From Brachybacterium sillae (GTDB lineage: Bacteria > Actinomycetota > Actinomycetes > Actinomycetales > Dermabacteraceae), in contig NZ_JAFEUW010000001.1 in the NCBI RefSeq assembly GCF_025028335.1, forward strand, positions 2,418,001-2,482,000: a DNA stretch of 64,000 nucleotides, read 5' to 3'. A program made the translations under genes and the position numbers. The stretch's first letter is position 1; each line of letters begins with the position of its first letter. The notes below the pieces were generated by a model. It made no database searches. It was not told where the DNA came from and was given only the letters and a program-made list of their open reading frames with translations. Shown in pieces: positions 16,228-25,434 of the stretch.

Positions 16228-16967
16228 CAGCCGATCACCCGGGTCAGCACCGCGGACATCCCCAGCCCGTAGGCGATCAGCGCCCAGGGTTTGCCCAGCA
16301 GGATCACCGCCGCGAAGGTGCGACACCGCATCCGGGTGGTCCCGGCGAGGTAGCACAACAGGTCATCCGGGGCGACAGGCAGCACGATCGCAGTGGCGAA
16401 CGCCCGCGTGGCATGGGGGCTGCGGGTCCACCCGAGATACTTCTCCACCGTGGCGGGGGCGACGAACCGCTCGATAACGCTGAGGCCGACGTGACGGGCG
16501 ATCACGAAGTTCAGCATCGACCCGGCACATACGGCGACATAGTTCAGCACCGTGCCGCCGACCGTCCCGAACAGCACCGGGGCCGCGATCACCAGCAGCC
16601 CTCCCGGCACGATCGGGAAGACCACGGCCGCCACGCTCACCAGGGCGTACACCAGGGGGCCCCATATGCCGAGCCCCTCGACGAAGGATCGCAGGGAATC
16701 GGAGGACTCCAGGACCCCCGTGGCCATCCCCCACACGATGATGGCGATGCACGCCGCAAGCCCGACCAGCGGGACCAGCCGGGCCAGACGGCGCACAGCA
16801 TCGGGCTCGATGCGGGGGGTGTCGATGCGGCGGGGGGTCCGGGTGCGCAGAGCGTCGGAGCCGTCCGCGGCGGGGACGGAGCGGCGGTCGGCGGAGCGGT
16901 CGGCGGACCGCGGTGCGGTGACGGGATCGGGACGGTTCTCGGGGCGCACCGGCAGCCCCGCGCTCAC
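16224..16967 (-). CDS. TVP38/TMEM64 (VTT/DedA-like) membrane protein
   Basis: A 247-residue membrane protein. A basic, Arg/Asp/Pro-rich cytoplasmic stretch of about 60 residues precedes the membrane part (RLARLVPLVGLAACIAIIVWG). The VTT core follows: FPIVPGGLLVIAAPVLFG, YVAVCAGSMLNFVIAR and the conserved AIVLPVAPDDLLCYLAG with acidic residues. This family moves phospholipids or polyprenyl-phosphate carriers across the membrane. The GTG start at 16967 overlaps the stop of the upstream GT gene (GTGA) and its own stop overlaps the start of the next GT. The sandwiching suggests it recycles or presents a lipid used by the two GTs, but this is inference. Confidence 0.82.
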   Translation of the reverse strand: MSAGLPVRPENRPDPVTAPRSADRSADRRSVPAADGSDALRTRTPRRIDTPRIEPDAVRRLARLVPLVGLAACIAIIVWGMATGVLESSDSLRSFVEGLGIWGPLVYALVSVAAVVFPIVPGGLLVIAAPVLFGTVGGTVLNYVAVCAGSMLNFVIARHVGLSVIERFVAPATVEKYLGWTRSPHATRAFATAIVLPVAPDDLLCYLAGTTRMRCRTFAAVILLGKPWALIAYGLGMSAVLTRVIGW

Positions 16968-18178
16968 GCCGCGACCCCGGCGGGAAGCGCAGCAGCGGGT
17001 GCGGCCGGCGCCAGGGCCGACCAGTAGACCGCGAGCGCGGCCTGAGCGAAGGCCTCGGCACCACAGGTGGAGCGGGCGTGGGCGACGGCGGCGTCCGCCA
17101 TCTGCGCACGGCCCCGGGTGTCCTGCAGCAGGTTGGACAGGCGGATGAGGAATTCCTCGGGGCCCTCGTACAGCCAGCCGGTGCGGCCCTCCAGCACCAC
17201 ACCCGTCAGGCTCGGGTCACGACGGCATAGCAGCGGCAGTCCGCAGGCCAGGGCCTCGATGAAGGTCAGGCCCTGGGTCTCGCTCAGCGAGGCGCTGACG
17301 AAGATGTCGCCCATCCGATACCAGCGGGCGACCTCCTGCGGCGGCACGACACCGACGAACCGCACCCGATCGGCGACCCCGAGCTCCTGCACCCATGCCT
17401 CCAGGGTGCCGCGGTAGGGGCCGTCCCCGACGACCACCAGCACGGCGTCATCCCGGTCGGCCGCGGCCACGTGCGCGATGACCTCCTCGAGGTTCTTCTC
17501 CTTCGCCAGCCGGCACACCGACAGCAGCACCTTCTGGTCCTCGGAGATCCCCAGAGATGCGCGCAGCGCGCGAGCATCGGCCCGTTCCGCCTCCGTCACG
17601 GCGGGTCGGAACGAGCGCAGGTCCAAACCCGTGGGGACCACGTGCAGGGGGGTGCGCACCCCGTACGCCGTGAGCAGACGCGCCACCTTCTGCGTCGGCA
17701 CGATCACTGCGTCGGTGCGGTCCAGCACCCGCCGGGAGAACGCCGCGCACATCTTGCGCCCCATGACGCGGCTGGGCGAGTAGTAGTGGGTGTAGTCCTC
17801 GTAGATCGTGTGGTACGTGTGGACCAGCGGCACCCCGAGCAGGCCCGACAGCCGGCGAGCCCACACATAGGTGGAGAACTCGCAGTGGGAATGGATCACG
17901 TCCGGCCGCCACTGCAGGATCTCCCGCCGGATCGGGTCGCTGCGCAGCGCCCCGATGCGTGCCCGGTCGTACACCATCGAGGCGCTCAGGGAGCCGAGGC
18001 GGTACACGTCGCCGTCCCGCGAGGAATGGCGGCCCTCGGCGAGGGTCAGCACACGCACCTCACACCCCGCGGCCTCCAGTTCCCGCCGCAGGGTGGTCAC
18101 GCTCGCCACCACACCGTTGACGACGGGCTCCCACCAGTCGGTGGTGAGCAGAACGCGCAGGGGACGATCTTCGGTCAT
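16964..18178 (-). CDS. GT4 glycosyltransferase, 1,2-diacylglycerol 3-glucosyltransferase-like
   Basis: A 404-residue GT-B enzyme. The N-terminal domain has WWEPVVNGVVASVTTLRREL and VIHSHCEFSTYVWARRL, resembling diacylglycerol glucosyltransferases that make monoglycosyl diacylglycerol. The C-terminal donor domain has LLSVCRLAKEKNLEEVI and SETQGLTFIEALACGLPLL (EX7E motif). The preferred start MTEDRPLRVLL at 18178 is 6 nt below CACAGT, a weak leaderless-type -10. It is the first gene of the coupled GT-VTT-GT unit. A membrane-lipid substrate is likely but unproven. Confidence 0.85.
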   Translation of the reverse strand: MTEDRPLRVLLTTDWWEPVVNGVVASVTTLRRELEAAGCEVRVLTLAEGRHSSRDGDVYRLGSLSASMVYDRARIGALRSDPIRREILQWRPDVIHSHCEFSTYVWARRLSGLLGVPLVHTYHTIYEDYTHYYSPSRVMGRKMCAAFSRRVLDRTDAVIVPTQKVARLLTAYGVRTPLHVVPTGLDLRSFRPAVTEAERADARALRASLGISEDQKVLLSVCRLAKEKNLEEVIAHVAAADRDDAVLVVVGDGPYRGTLEAWVQELGVADRVRFVGVVPPQEVARWYRMGDIFVSASLSETQGLTFIEALACGLPLLCRRDPSLTGVVLEGRTGWLYEGPEEFLIRLSNLLQDTRGRAQMADAAVAHARSTCGAEAFAQAALAVYWSALAPAAPAAALPAGVAA

Positions 18179-18416
18179 GTGCCCACTGTGCCCGAGGCCG
18201 GCGCCGAGGGGATCCGCCCCACGGCTCGACCGCATCAGCCCGCAGTCGGAGACGGGGGCCTCGGCGGTGACCGGAAGGTGGGGACTCATAGGGACCATCG
18301 TGCCCAACCGCGCCCCGGATCGTCACCGCGACACAGCACACGCACGGTGATTGTTCCGACGATGTTCGCCCGGGTGTTCGCCGATGCCGCGCACCCCGAG
18401 CGGGCGCAGTGGGCGG

Positions 18417-18917
18417 TCAGGAACCGGCCTGGTAGGTCCCGGTGACCGACCCGGAGGCCAGCTGCTGGGTGTGGATCGCGAACCGCACCTGCACATGCGG
18501 GGTGCCCGCCTCCACGCCGAGGGACTCGACCGGCAGGGCATGCACCGTGAACACGTACCGGTGGGCGGGGCCCTCCGGCGGGTTCGGGCCGTCGTAACCG
18601 GTGGAGCCGTAGTCGTTCGCGGTCTGCTTCAGGGTGTCGGCATCCCGGGGGACACCGAGCGGCAGGGAGGTCACATCGGCGGGGATGTCCCAGGCGATCC
18701 AGTGCCAGAACCCGGAGCCGGTCGGGGCATCGGGGTCGTAGCAGGTGACCGCGAAGGACTTCGTGCCCTCCGGGGCTCCCGACCACGCCAGATCCGGCGA
18801 CAGGTTCTCGCCGCCGAGGTCCTCGACCAGCTGCTGCGCAGCGATGACGGAGCCCTCGGGGACCGCCCGCGAGGTGACGGTCAGCGAGGACGGGGCGGTG
18901 CTCTGATCGGTGCTCAT
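18417..18917 (-). CDS. YbhB/YbcL-family phosphatidylethanolamine-binding-like protein
   Basis: A 166-residue cytoplasmic protein of the PEBP superfamily. It contains the ligand-pocket signatures DLAWSGAPEGTKSFAVTCYDPDAP and WHWIAWDIP, and YDGPNPPEG...HRYVFTVHAL near the C-terminal half. The bacterial members have no settled function. The start ATG 18917 is preceded at 7 nt by TACACT and no Shine-Dalgarno, so the mRNA is probably leaderless. It stands alone between the GT operon and the ATP-grasp pair. Confidence 0.9.
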   Translation of the reverse strand: MSTDQSTAPSSLTVTSRAVPEGSVIAAQQLVEDLGGENLSPDLAWSGAPEGTKSFAVTCYDPDAPTGSGFWHWIAWDIPADVTSLPLGVPRDADTLKQTANDYGSTGYDGPNPPEGPAHRYVFTVHALPVESLGVEAGTPHVQVRFAIHTQQLASGSVTGTYQAGS

Positions 18918-19021
18918 GCGGCCCAGTGTAGGAAGAGCCGCTGAGGGCGGGAAGGGACGCCGGGACCTCGTCCGCAGTGGCGGCTCAGACCCTCGCCGCC
19001 GACCGGTGTGACCGCGGGGGA

Positions 19022-20296
19022 TCAGAACCCGTCGTCGGTGGGCCGCGGGTAGTGAGTGAGGAACTTCTTCACCTGGTTGGCCATGGCCGCGGAGACGTAG
19101 GCCCGGCGCTTCACTCCCTCGGGTCCGTACGCCAGGGGGTGCACGGTCCGGTGGCGGGCGATCCGCCGGGCGCGGCGGCGCAGCTCCGGATCGCGCACGT
19201 ACCGCCACAGCAGCGGTCGCGGCACGATCGAGTAGAGGATCTCGTCACTCGGTCGCAGCTGCGGCATCCGCCGCTCCTCCAGGAGGTCGGCCACCACGGC
19301 GCGCGCCACATTCGCCCCGGCGCTGGTCATGTACTGGTTGTTGCGGCCGATCCGCGGATTCACCTCGAAGAACTTCGCGACGCCGTCGCGGGGATCCACC
19401 TTCACGTCGAAGTTGGCGTACCCGCGGTACCCGGTGTGCTCCAGGAACCGCACCGCCGCATCGAACACCTCACCCAGATCCGTGGTGATCATCGCCGCCG
19501 GGTTCCCCAGCGCCCCGGGGGTGTGCTCCTCCAGCAGCACGTGCGCACCACCCAGCAGCGTCACCTCCCCGGCGGAATCGACGTACGCCGTGACCGACCG
19601 CATGGCGGTGTCGTCCCCGGGGATCATCTCCTGCACCACGAAACGGTCCCGGAACCCGGCGGCGTCGAGCCTGCGCACCAGGTCCTCCAGCTCCGCCCGG
19701 TCGGCCAGCTCGAACACCTTCCGCTTCCCGGGGAAGGACACATGCGTGTACGCGGAGGACCGGGAGGCCTTCGCCACCACCGGCCAGCCGAGGTCCAGTT
19801 CCGGCACCGCCGTGGGCCCGCCCTGCGAGAAATCGAGGACGACGGTGCGCGGGGTCGGCACGTCGATCTCCGAGCACAGACGGGAGAACGTCGCCTTGTC
19901 GGAGACGGCGTCGAACAACTGCTGCGACAGGATCGGCAGGTGGTAGTGCTGCGCGAGCTGCTCGCGGTGGGCACCGATCAGTGCCACCAGCCAGTCGGCG
20001 TTCGCCAGCAGCACCGGTCGGGTGCGCGGGTCGGGGGAGCCGCCCGCTGCGGCACGACGCCGCGCGGTGTGCTCCTCGCCCACGCGCAGCAGCGCCTGCG
20101 CCATCTGCTCCTCGGTGGCGTCCTTGCCCAGTTCGATGGTGCGCAGGATCCGCGAATCCGCCACCGGCCCGGACACGCTGCGGGTGACGACCGTGGAGAC
20201 CGTGCCGTACTGCTCGTGGAAGGCGCGGGCCAGGGCGTACACACCGATGTCACCGCCCAGCAGGACCAGGTCGACGTCGCGGGGGGAGATGCTCAT
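19022..20296 (-). CDS. ATP-grasp carboxylate-amine ligase, paralogue 2
   Basis: A 424-residue ATP-grasp enzyme. A Rossmann-like N-terminus (DLVLLGGDIGVYALARAFHE) precedes the ATP-grasp domain with GWPVVAKASRSS, QEMIPGDDTAMRSVTAYV and the metal-binding NPRIGRNNQY. It would couple a carboxylate to an amine using ATP. It shares order and length with the gene just upstream (20339-21595): both have NFDVKVDPR, NPRIGRNN and end YPRPTDxGF, so they are duplicates. The ATG at 20296 has GAGGAG upstream and lies 42 bp after the first paralogue. The family includes D-aspartate ligases that build peptidoglycan side chains; the substrate here is unproven. Confidence 0.82.
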   Translation of the reverse strand: MSISPRDVDLVLLGGDIGVYALARAFHEQYGTVSTVVTRSVSGPVADSRILRTIELGKDATEEQMAQALLRVGEEHTARRRAAAGGSPDPRTRPVLLANADWLVALIGAHREQLAQHYHLPILSQQLFDAVSDKATFSRLCSEIDVPTPRTVVLDFSQGGPTAVPELDLGWPVVAKASRSSAYTHVSFPGKRKVFELADRAELEDLVRRLDAAGFRDRFVVQEMIPGDDTAMRSVTAYVDSAGEVTLLGGAHVLLEEHTPGALGNPAAMITTDLGEVFDAAVRFLEHTGYRGYANFDVKVDPRDGVAKFFEVNPRIGRNNQYMTSAGANVARAVVADLLEERRMPQLRPSDEILYSIVPRPLLWRYVRDPELRRRARRIARHRTVHPLAYGPEGVKRRAYVSAAMANQVKKFLTHYPRPTDDGF

Positions 20297-20338
20297 GGGA
20301 CTCCTCGGGAGGGCTGGGGTGCGCGGGGGCGGGCCGCG

Positions 20339-21595
20339 TCAGAAACCGGTGTCGGTGGGGCGGGGGTAGACGGCGCGGTACTTCCGCACGAAGTTCAGTC
20401 CGGACACCGTCGCGTAGGTGCGCATCCACAGGCCCTCCGGGCGGTACCGGAAGGGGTTGCGCAGGGCGGTACGGGCCAGGCGCCGGACGGTGGCGCGCAG
20501 CTGCGGGTCACGCAGGTACCGCAGCACCAGGGCCGTGGGCAGGATCGAATACAGCACCGGGCGGGTGACCACCACCTGCGCGATGTCGCGGCCGCGCACC
20601 CGGTCCTCCACCACATGCCGGGCCACCGGCTCCCCGGCACCGGTCACGTAGTAGTTGTTGCGGCCGATGCGCGGGTTGATCTCGAAGAAGCACTCGGCGC
20701 CGGTGCGCGGATCCACCTTGACATCGAAGTTCGCGAAGCCGACGTAGTCCACGTGGTCGAGGAAGCGTTCGGCGGCCGCGGTGAGGGTGGGGAAGGAACC
20801 GGTCATCATGGCGGCCGGCCGCCCCAGCGCATCGGGGGTGTGCTCCCCGAGCAGCACCTGTGCGGCGCACAGCAGGGTGACGCGGCCGCGGCTGGAACGG
20901 TACGCCGTCACCGAGCGCAGGGTGGTGTCGTCGCCCGGGATCAGCTCCTGGAACAGGAAGCGGCCGGTGAACCCGGCGGCGCGCAGATCCCGCACCAGGG
21001 CGTCCTTCTGCTCCGCGTTCTCCAGGAAGAACACCTTCTTCTTCCCAGTGAACCTGACGTGGTGGTACTCGGCGGTGTTCGCGGCCTTCCCGACACACGG
21101 GTACGACCACGGCAGCGGTTCCTCGCCGTTCCACCCGGGCTCCCCGGCTCGGGAGAAGTCCACGATGACCGTGGGCGGGGTGGCGATGCCGAGTTCCTCG
21201 CAGATCTGTGCGAACTCCGCCTTGTCGGCCAGACGCTCCAGGGTGGCGGCGGGTACCTGCGCCAACAGGTAGTGCGGCTCGAGGTCGGCGCGGAAGCGGT
21301 CGATGAAGGCGATCAGCGAATCGGCGTTGGTCAGCAGCAGCGCCGGGCGGCCCTGTGGTCGCGCCGCCGCCAGCTCGAGGAGGGCGTCGCGCATGGCCTC
21401 GTCGCTCGCCCCGGCGCCGAGGACCAGCAGGTCCGAGGTCACCGTGTGCTCGTTCATCGCCACCGGGGTGCGCACCACGGTGGTGCAGCGCATCCCGTAC
21501 TGCTGGTGGAAGGCGATGGTTAGGTTCAGCGAGTTGAGGCCGGCGCCGAGCACGACGACGTCGAACCCGGGATCGGCAGGGGGCGTGGTGGCCAT
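20339..21595 (-). CDS. ATP-grasp carboxylate-amine ligase, paralogue 1
   Basis: A 418-residue ATP-grasp enzyme, first gene of a two-gene unit with its paralogue. Motifs include DVVVLGAGLNSLNLTIAFHQ, PCVGKAANTAEYHH, FQELIPGDDTTLRSVTAY, NFDVKVDPRTGAE and FEINPRIGRNNYY. Like the paralogue it carries a C-terminal alpha-helical extension ending YPRPTDTGF. It activates a carboxylate as acyl-phosphate and joins it to an amine. The start at 21595 has TAGGAT at 7 nt and no Shine-Dalgarno, so it is probably leaderless. A role in adding residues to a peptidoglycan interpeptide bridge is a hypothesis. Confidence 0.82.
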   Translation of the reverse strand: MATTPPADPGFDVVVLGAGLNSLNLTIAFHQQYGMRCTTVVRTPVAMNEHTVTSDLLVLGAGASDEAMRDALLELAAARPQGRPALLLTNADSLIAFIDRFRADLEPHYLLAQVPAATLERLADKAEFAQICEELGIATPPTVIVDFSRAGEPGWNGEEPLPWSYPCVGKAANTAEYHHVRFTGKKKVFFLENAEQKDALVRDLRAAGFTGRFLFQELIPGDDTTLRSVTAYRSSRGRVTLLCAAQVLLGEHTPDALGRPAAMMTGSFPTLTAAAERFLDHVDYVGFANFDVKVDPRTGAECFFEINPRIGRNNYYVTGAGEPVARHVVEDRVRGRDIAQVVVTRPVLYSILPTALVLRYLRDPQLRATVRRLARTALRNPFRYRPEGLWMRTYATVSGLNFVRKYRAVYPRPTDTGF

Positions 21596-21615
21596 GGGGG
21601 CGATCCTAACGAGGA

Positions 21616-21645
21616 CGGGCGGCGCCCCCGGGGAGGCGCCGCCCG
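21616..21645 (-). terminator. Terminator hairpin of the mal operon
   Basis: An 11-bp GC stem (21616-21626 with 21635-21645, core GGGCGGCGCC/GGCGCCGCCC) with an 8-base loop follows the last mal gene (stop at 21668 on the minus strand). It lies just upstream of the ATP-grasp start. No U-run. Confidence 0.6.
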
Positions 21646-21667
21646 GTCCGATCGATCGACGTGCAGG

Positions 21668-23386
21668 TCACGCGGCGGTGGGCACCAGCCAGACCGCGGC
21701 GTCGGCGGGCAGAACGCCCTCCTCGGCGGGGACGGAGGCCACCGCCGGGGCGAGGCCCTCCGGCAGCGGAAGCGTCTCCAGCGGCACCGGATCGGCAGTG
21801 GTGTTCACCGCGACGACGATCCCACCGGTGGCCAGCAGCAGCACCCCCTCCGGGGCGCCGGACAGCACCTCGACCTGCTCACCGTCCCGGTGACGACCCA
21901 GCTCCAGTTCGCGCCGCAGCCGAAGTGCCGCCCGGTACAGCTCGAGGGTGGAACCCTCCACCCCGCGCTGGGCATCCGCGGCGAGAGTGCCGAACACCGC
22001 GGGCTGCGGCAGCCAGGACCGGCCCGAGGGGGAGTACCCGTGGGCGGGGGCGTCGGCCTCCCACGGGATCGGGACGCGGCAGCCGTCACGTCCCGGCACA
22101 CCGGCCCGGTGATGGGCCGGATCCTCCCGCAGCTCATCGGGGATGTCCGCCACCTCCGGCAGACCCAGCTCCTCCCCCTGGTACAGGTAGGCCGAACCGG
22201 GCAGCGCGAGCATCAGCAGGGTCGCGGCGCGGGCACGACGCAGTCCGAGCGCCGCATCGGGGATCTCCTCGCGCGACAGACCCTCCCCGAACTGATGGTC
22301 CGGCGGGAACCCGTAGCGGGTGGCGTGGCGGATCACATCGTGGTTCGACAGCACCCAGGTGGTGGGGGAGTCGACCGCGTCGGCCAGCCGCAGCGGCTCG
22401 AGGATCGCCCGGGTCAGCGCCGGGACGGTCCAGCGGGCCTGCAGGAAGTCGAAGTTGAAGGCCTGATGGGCGCGGTCGGCGCCGATGTACCGGGGCATCC
22501 GGTCCTCCGGGATCCACGCCTCCAGCACCATCATTCGGTCGCCCTCGTAGGAGTCGAGGATCGCTCGCCATTCGCGGTAGATGTCCACCACGCGGTCCTG
22601 GTCGAAGTAGATCGGGGAGCGCCCCGGCGGCACCGCCATGCGGCCCGACTCATCGAGCGCGGAATCCGGCAGGCCCTCCGGCTTGATCATCCCGTGGGCG
22701 ACGTCCACCCGGAAACCATCCACCCCGCGGTCCAGCCAGAACCGCAGGATGCCCTCGAACATCTCGTGGACCCTCGGGTTCTCCCAGTTCCAGTCGGGCT
22801 GGCTGGTGTCGAACAGGTGCAGGTACCACTGCCCGGGGGCGCCGTCGGCCTCGGTGACCCGGGTCCAGGCGTCCCCGTGGAAGATGGACTGCCAGTTGTT
22901 GGGCGGCAGCTCGCCGTGCTCCCCGCGCCCCTCGCGGAACATGTACATCTCGCGCTCGGGGGAGCCGGGGGCAGCCGCCAGGGCCTGCTTGAACAGCACG
23001 TGCTCGCTGGAGGAGTGGTTCGGGACGATGTCGACGATCACCCGCAGCCCCAGCTCATGGGCGCGAGAGATCAGCGCATCGGCGTCGGCGAGGGTGCCGA
23101 ACCGCGGATCGACGTCGCAGTAGTCGGCCACGTCGTACCCGCCGTCGTTCTGCGGCGAGGTGTAGAAGGGCGACAGCCAGATCGCATCGGCACCCAGGTC
23201 CCGCACATGCTCGAGCCGTGCGGTGATGCCGGCGAGGTCGCCCAGGCCGTCGCCGTCGGAGTCGGCGAAGGACCGCGGGTAGACCTGGTACACGACCGCG
23301 TCTCGCCACCACTGCGCATGGTCGGCGCCCTGCGGGTCTGTGGTGTCGGGGCGGGCCCCGGTGGGCGTGAGGTCGGTGGTGGTCAT
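21668..23386 (-). CDS. GH13 alpha-glucosidase / oligo-1,6-glucosidase
   Basis: A 572-residue GH13 hydrolase that would release glucose from maltodextrins imported by the MalEFG transporter of the same operon. The N-terminal barrel signature WWRDAVVYQVYPRSFADSDG is intact. The catalytic residues are the nucleophile Asp228 in GFRVDVAHG, acid/base Glu289 in VLEAWIPED and Asp350 in SNHDVIRHA; QPDWNWENP is typical of alpha-glucosidases. It has no signal peptide, so it is intracellular. The start has AAAGGA upstream. It is the last gene of the operon, 107 bp after the other GH13 gene. Confidence 0.93.
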   Translation of the reverse strand: MTTTDLTPTGARPDTTDPQGADHAQWWRDAVVYQVYPRSFADSDGDGLGDLAGITARLEHVRDLGADAIWLSPFYTSPQNDGGYDVADYCDVDPRFGTLADADALISRAHELGLRVIVDIVPNHSSSEHVLFKQALAAAPGSPEREMYMFREGRGEHGELPPNNWQSIFHGDAWTRVTEADGAPGQWYLHLFDTSQPDWNWENPRVHEMFEGILRFWLDRGVDGFRVDVAHGMIKPEGLPDSALDESGRMAVPPGRSPIYFDQDRVVDIYREWRAILDSYEGDRMMVLEAWIPEDRMPRYIGADRAHQAFNFDFLQARWTVPALTRAILEPLRLADAVDSPTTWVLSNHDVIRHATRYGFPPDHQFGEGLSREEIPDAALGLRRARAATLLMLALPGSAYLYQGEELGLPEVADIPDELREDPAHHRAGVPGRDGCRVPIPWEADAPAHGYSPSGRSWLPQPAVFGTLAADAQRGVEGSTLELYRAALRLRRELELGRHRDGEQVEVLSGAPEGVLLLATGGIVVAVNTTADPVPLETLPLPEGLAPAVASVPAEEGVLPADAAVWLVPTAA

Positions 23387-23493
23387 GGGGATCCTTTCCG
23401 TGAGGGGGATCGGGCAGGAATCCGGGGAGGCGGAGGGGAGCGAGCGCGCGGGCTGCGGGCCACGGCGGGCAGCCCCGCCCCCGCGCCAGCGGG

Positions 23494-25434
23494 TCAGGGC
23501 AGGGGCCGTTCCAGGCAGAGCACCGCCCCGCCGGGGCCGCCGGCCCGAAGGGTGACGGACCCGGACACGGGATCGGCCGTCACGGCACCGTGGGCGTGGA
23601 GGAGCCGGGCCGAGGGGGCACCGGGCAGGGCCGACAGCTCCAGGGTCACCGCCGTGTGGGCGGCGCGCGCGAGATGGACCAGGACGTCACCCTCGGGGTG
23701 GGTGCGCAGCAGCGTCACCGCGTCCTCCTCCACGTGGATCAGGCGCAGACCGCCACGGCGCAAAGCCGGCAGCTGTCGCCGCAGCCCCAGCATCGTCCGG
23801 GTGTGGGCGAGAGTGCCGGTGTCCACCCCCGGGGTGTCGCGGCCGGTGCGTTCGGCCGCCGCCAGGGCGCTCCACGGCATCGGGGTGCGGGAATGCTCCC
23901 CGGTGGTGCCCTCCGCCCCGAGCTCCTCCCCGGCGAAGAGGGTCGGCGCGCCGGGCAGGGCCGCCAGCGCGGTGAGGCCCACGTGATGCACCTCGCGGTC
24001 ACCGGCGAGGGTGCGAAGGCGCGGAGTGTCGTGGCTGCTCAGCAGGTTCTGGGAACACAGGCGCGCCGGCCAACTCAACTCGGCGTTGTACTCCGACAGG
24101 GTGTGGGCGAGGGCCTGACCGGGCAGGCGTGGCACGGACATCGGCAGCCCCAGCCAGTTCAGGTCGGAGCCGTCGGCGGCCAGCCACGTCCACAGTGGAC
24201 GGGTGATGCCCGCGTAGTTCATCGTGCCGTGCCAGCCGTCGCCGACCAGGTCCCCAGTGGCGTCATGACCGTGCTCGGCCACCAGCCACGTCGGGCGACC
24301 GGTGCGGCGTGCCGTCTCATCCAGGGTGCGACGCACCGACCGGGCCACCTCATGGGCGAGATCCACCGCCCCATGCCGGCCGGTCATGTTCGCCACGTCG
24401 ATACGCCAGCCATCGGCCTCGACAGGGGCATCGAGCCACCGGGCGACGACGCTGCCGGGGCCCTCGTACATCCGGGCGCGCAGCGGGGCACTGCGGTGAT
24501 CCAGCTTCGGCAGCGAGGGGACGTCCAGCCAGGAGGCGTACCCGTCCGGATGGTGGGTGAACAGGTAGAAACCGGCCTCGACGGAGGCGGGATCGGCCTG
24601 GGCGGTGCGGAACCACTCGTGCCCCGCCCCGGTGTGGTTCGTGGTGAGGTCCAGGATCAGGCGCATCCCGCGCTCATGCAGGGCCCGCGAGAGCCGCACC
24701 AGGGCCTCGTCCCCGCCGAGCAGCGGATCGACCCGGTCGAAGGTGGTGGCGTCGTAGCGGTGCACCGACCCGGCCGGGAAGATCGGCGTGAGGTAGACAG
24801 TGTCCGCACCGAGGGACGCCACATGGTCCAGGTGCTCGATGATGCCGTCGAGATCCCCGCCGTAGAGCTGGCGGCCGGTGATGTCGCCGCGCACCGCGGG
24901 CTCCTCGTGCCAGGCCCGCGGCTCCGCCCACTCGGGCAGGTCCTCCACCTGCGGGCGGCCGTCGGGGTCGACCGGAGCGCCGGTGGAGCGCGCGAACCGG
25001 TCCGGGAAGATCTGATAGACCACCGCGTCGGCCACCCACTCGGGGTGCTCATGGATCGTCAGCCGGAAGTCGCGGGCGTCGGAGACGTCCCACGGCACCA
25101 GACCGGCAGCGGTCAGCCAGGCGTACGCCGGCACGTCCGCCCGTGCCGCCTCCTGCGGGTCACAGGAGAGGACGAAACGGTACGGCTGGACCGGGTTGTG
25201 GAGCGTCAGACGGGCCTCCCACCAGGCGCCGCCCGGCACCTGCTCGACGGGGCCGAGCACCCGTGAGGAGATCTCCCCGTCGACCACGGTGCGCACCGCG
25301 GCCGCCGACAGCGGATACCCCTCCGGCACCCACAACCGCAGCAGCACCTCGTCGCCGAGATGCCGCGGCGGCTGCGGGACGTGGACCGGGCCGCTGTCGT
25401 GATGAGGCTGCTGCAGGAGAGGGGGAAGCGTCAT
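23494..25434 (-). CDS. GH13 enzyme, neopullulanase/cyclomaltodextrinase-like
   Basis: A 646-residue GH13 enzyme with an N-terminal carbohydrate-binding-like beta domain of about 125 residues and a catalytic barrel starting EWVADAVVYQIFPDRF. Catalytic residues are Asp346 in GWRIDVANM, Glu387 in LVAEHGHD and Asp469 in SSHDTPRLR. The N-terminal domain and QIFPDRF suit the cyclomaltodextrinase, neopullulanase and maltogenic amylase group. No signal peptide is present, so it is cytoplasmic. The ATG at 25434 overlaps the malG stop as ATGA, giving translational coupling to the transporter. Confidence 0.9.
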   Translation of the reverse strand: MTLPPLLQQPHHDSGPVHVPQPPRHLGDEVLLRLWVPEGYPLSAAAVRTVVDGEISSRVLGPVEQVPGGAWWEARLTLHNPVQPYRFVLSCDPQEAARADVPAYAWLTAAGLVPWDVSDARDFRLTIHEHPEWVADAVVYQIFPDRFARSTGAPVDPDGRPQVEDLPEWAEPRAWHEEPAVRGDITGRQLYGGDLDGIIEHLDHVASLGADTVYLTPIFPAGSVHRYDATTFDRVDPLLGGDEALVRLSRALHERGMRLILDLTTNHTGAGHEWFRTAQADPASVEAGFYLFTHHPDGYASWLDVPSLPKLDHRSAPLRARMYEGPGSVVARWLDAPVEADGWRIDVANMTGRHGAVDLAHEVARSVRRTLDETARRTGRPTWLVAEHGHDATGDLVGDGWHGTMNYAGITRPLWTWLAADGSDLNWLGLPMSVPRLPGQALAHTLSEYNAELSWPARLCSQNLLSSHDTPRLRTLAGDREVHHVGLTALAALPGAPTLFAGEELGAEGTTGEHSRTPMPWSALAAAERTGRDTPGVDTGTLAHTRTMLGLRRQLPALRRGGLRLIHVEEDAVTLLRTHPEGDVLVHLARAAHTAVTLELSALPGAPSARLLHAHGAVTADPVSGSVTLRAGGPGGAVLCLERPLP

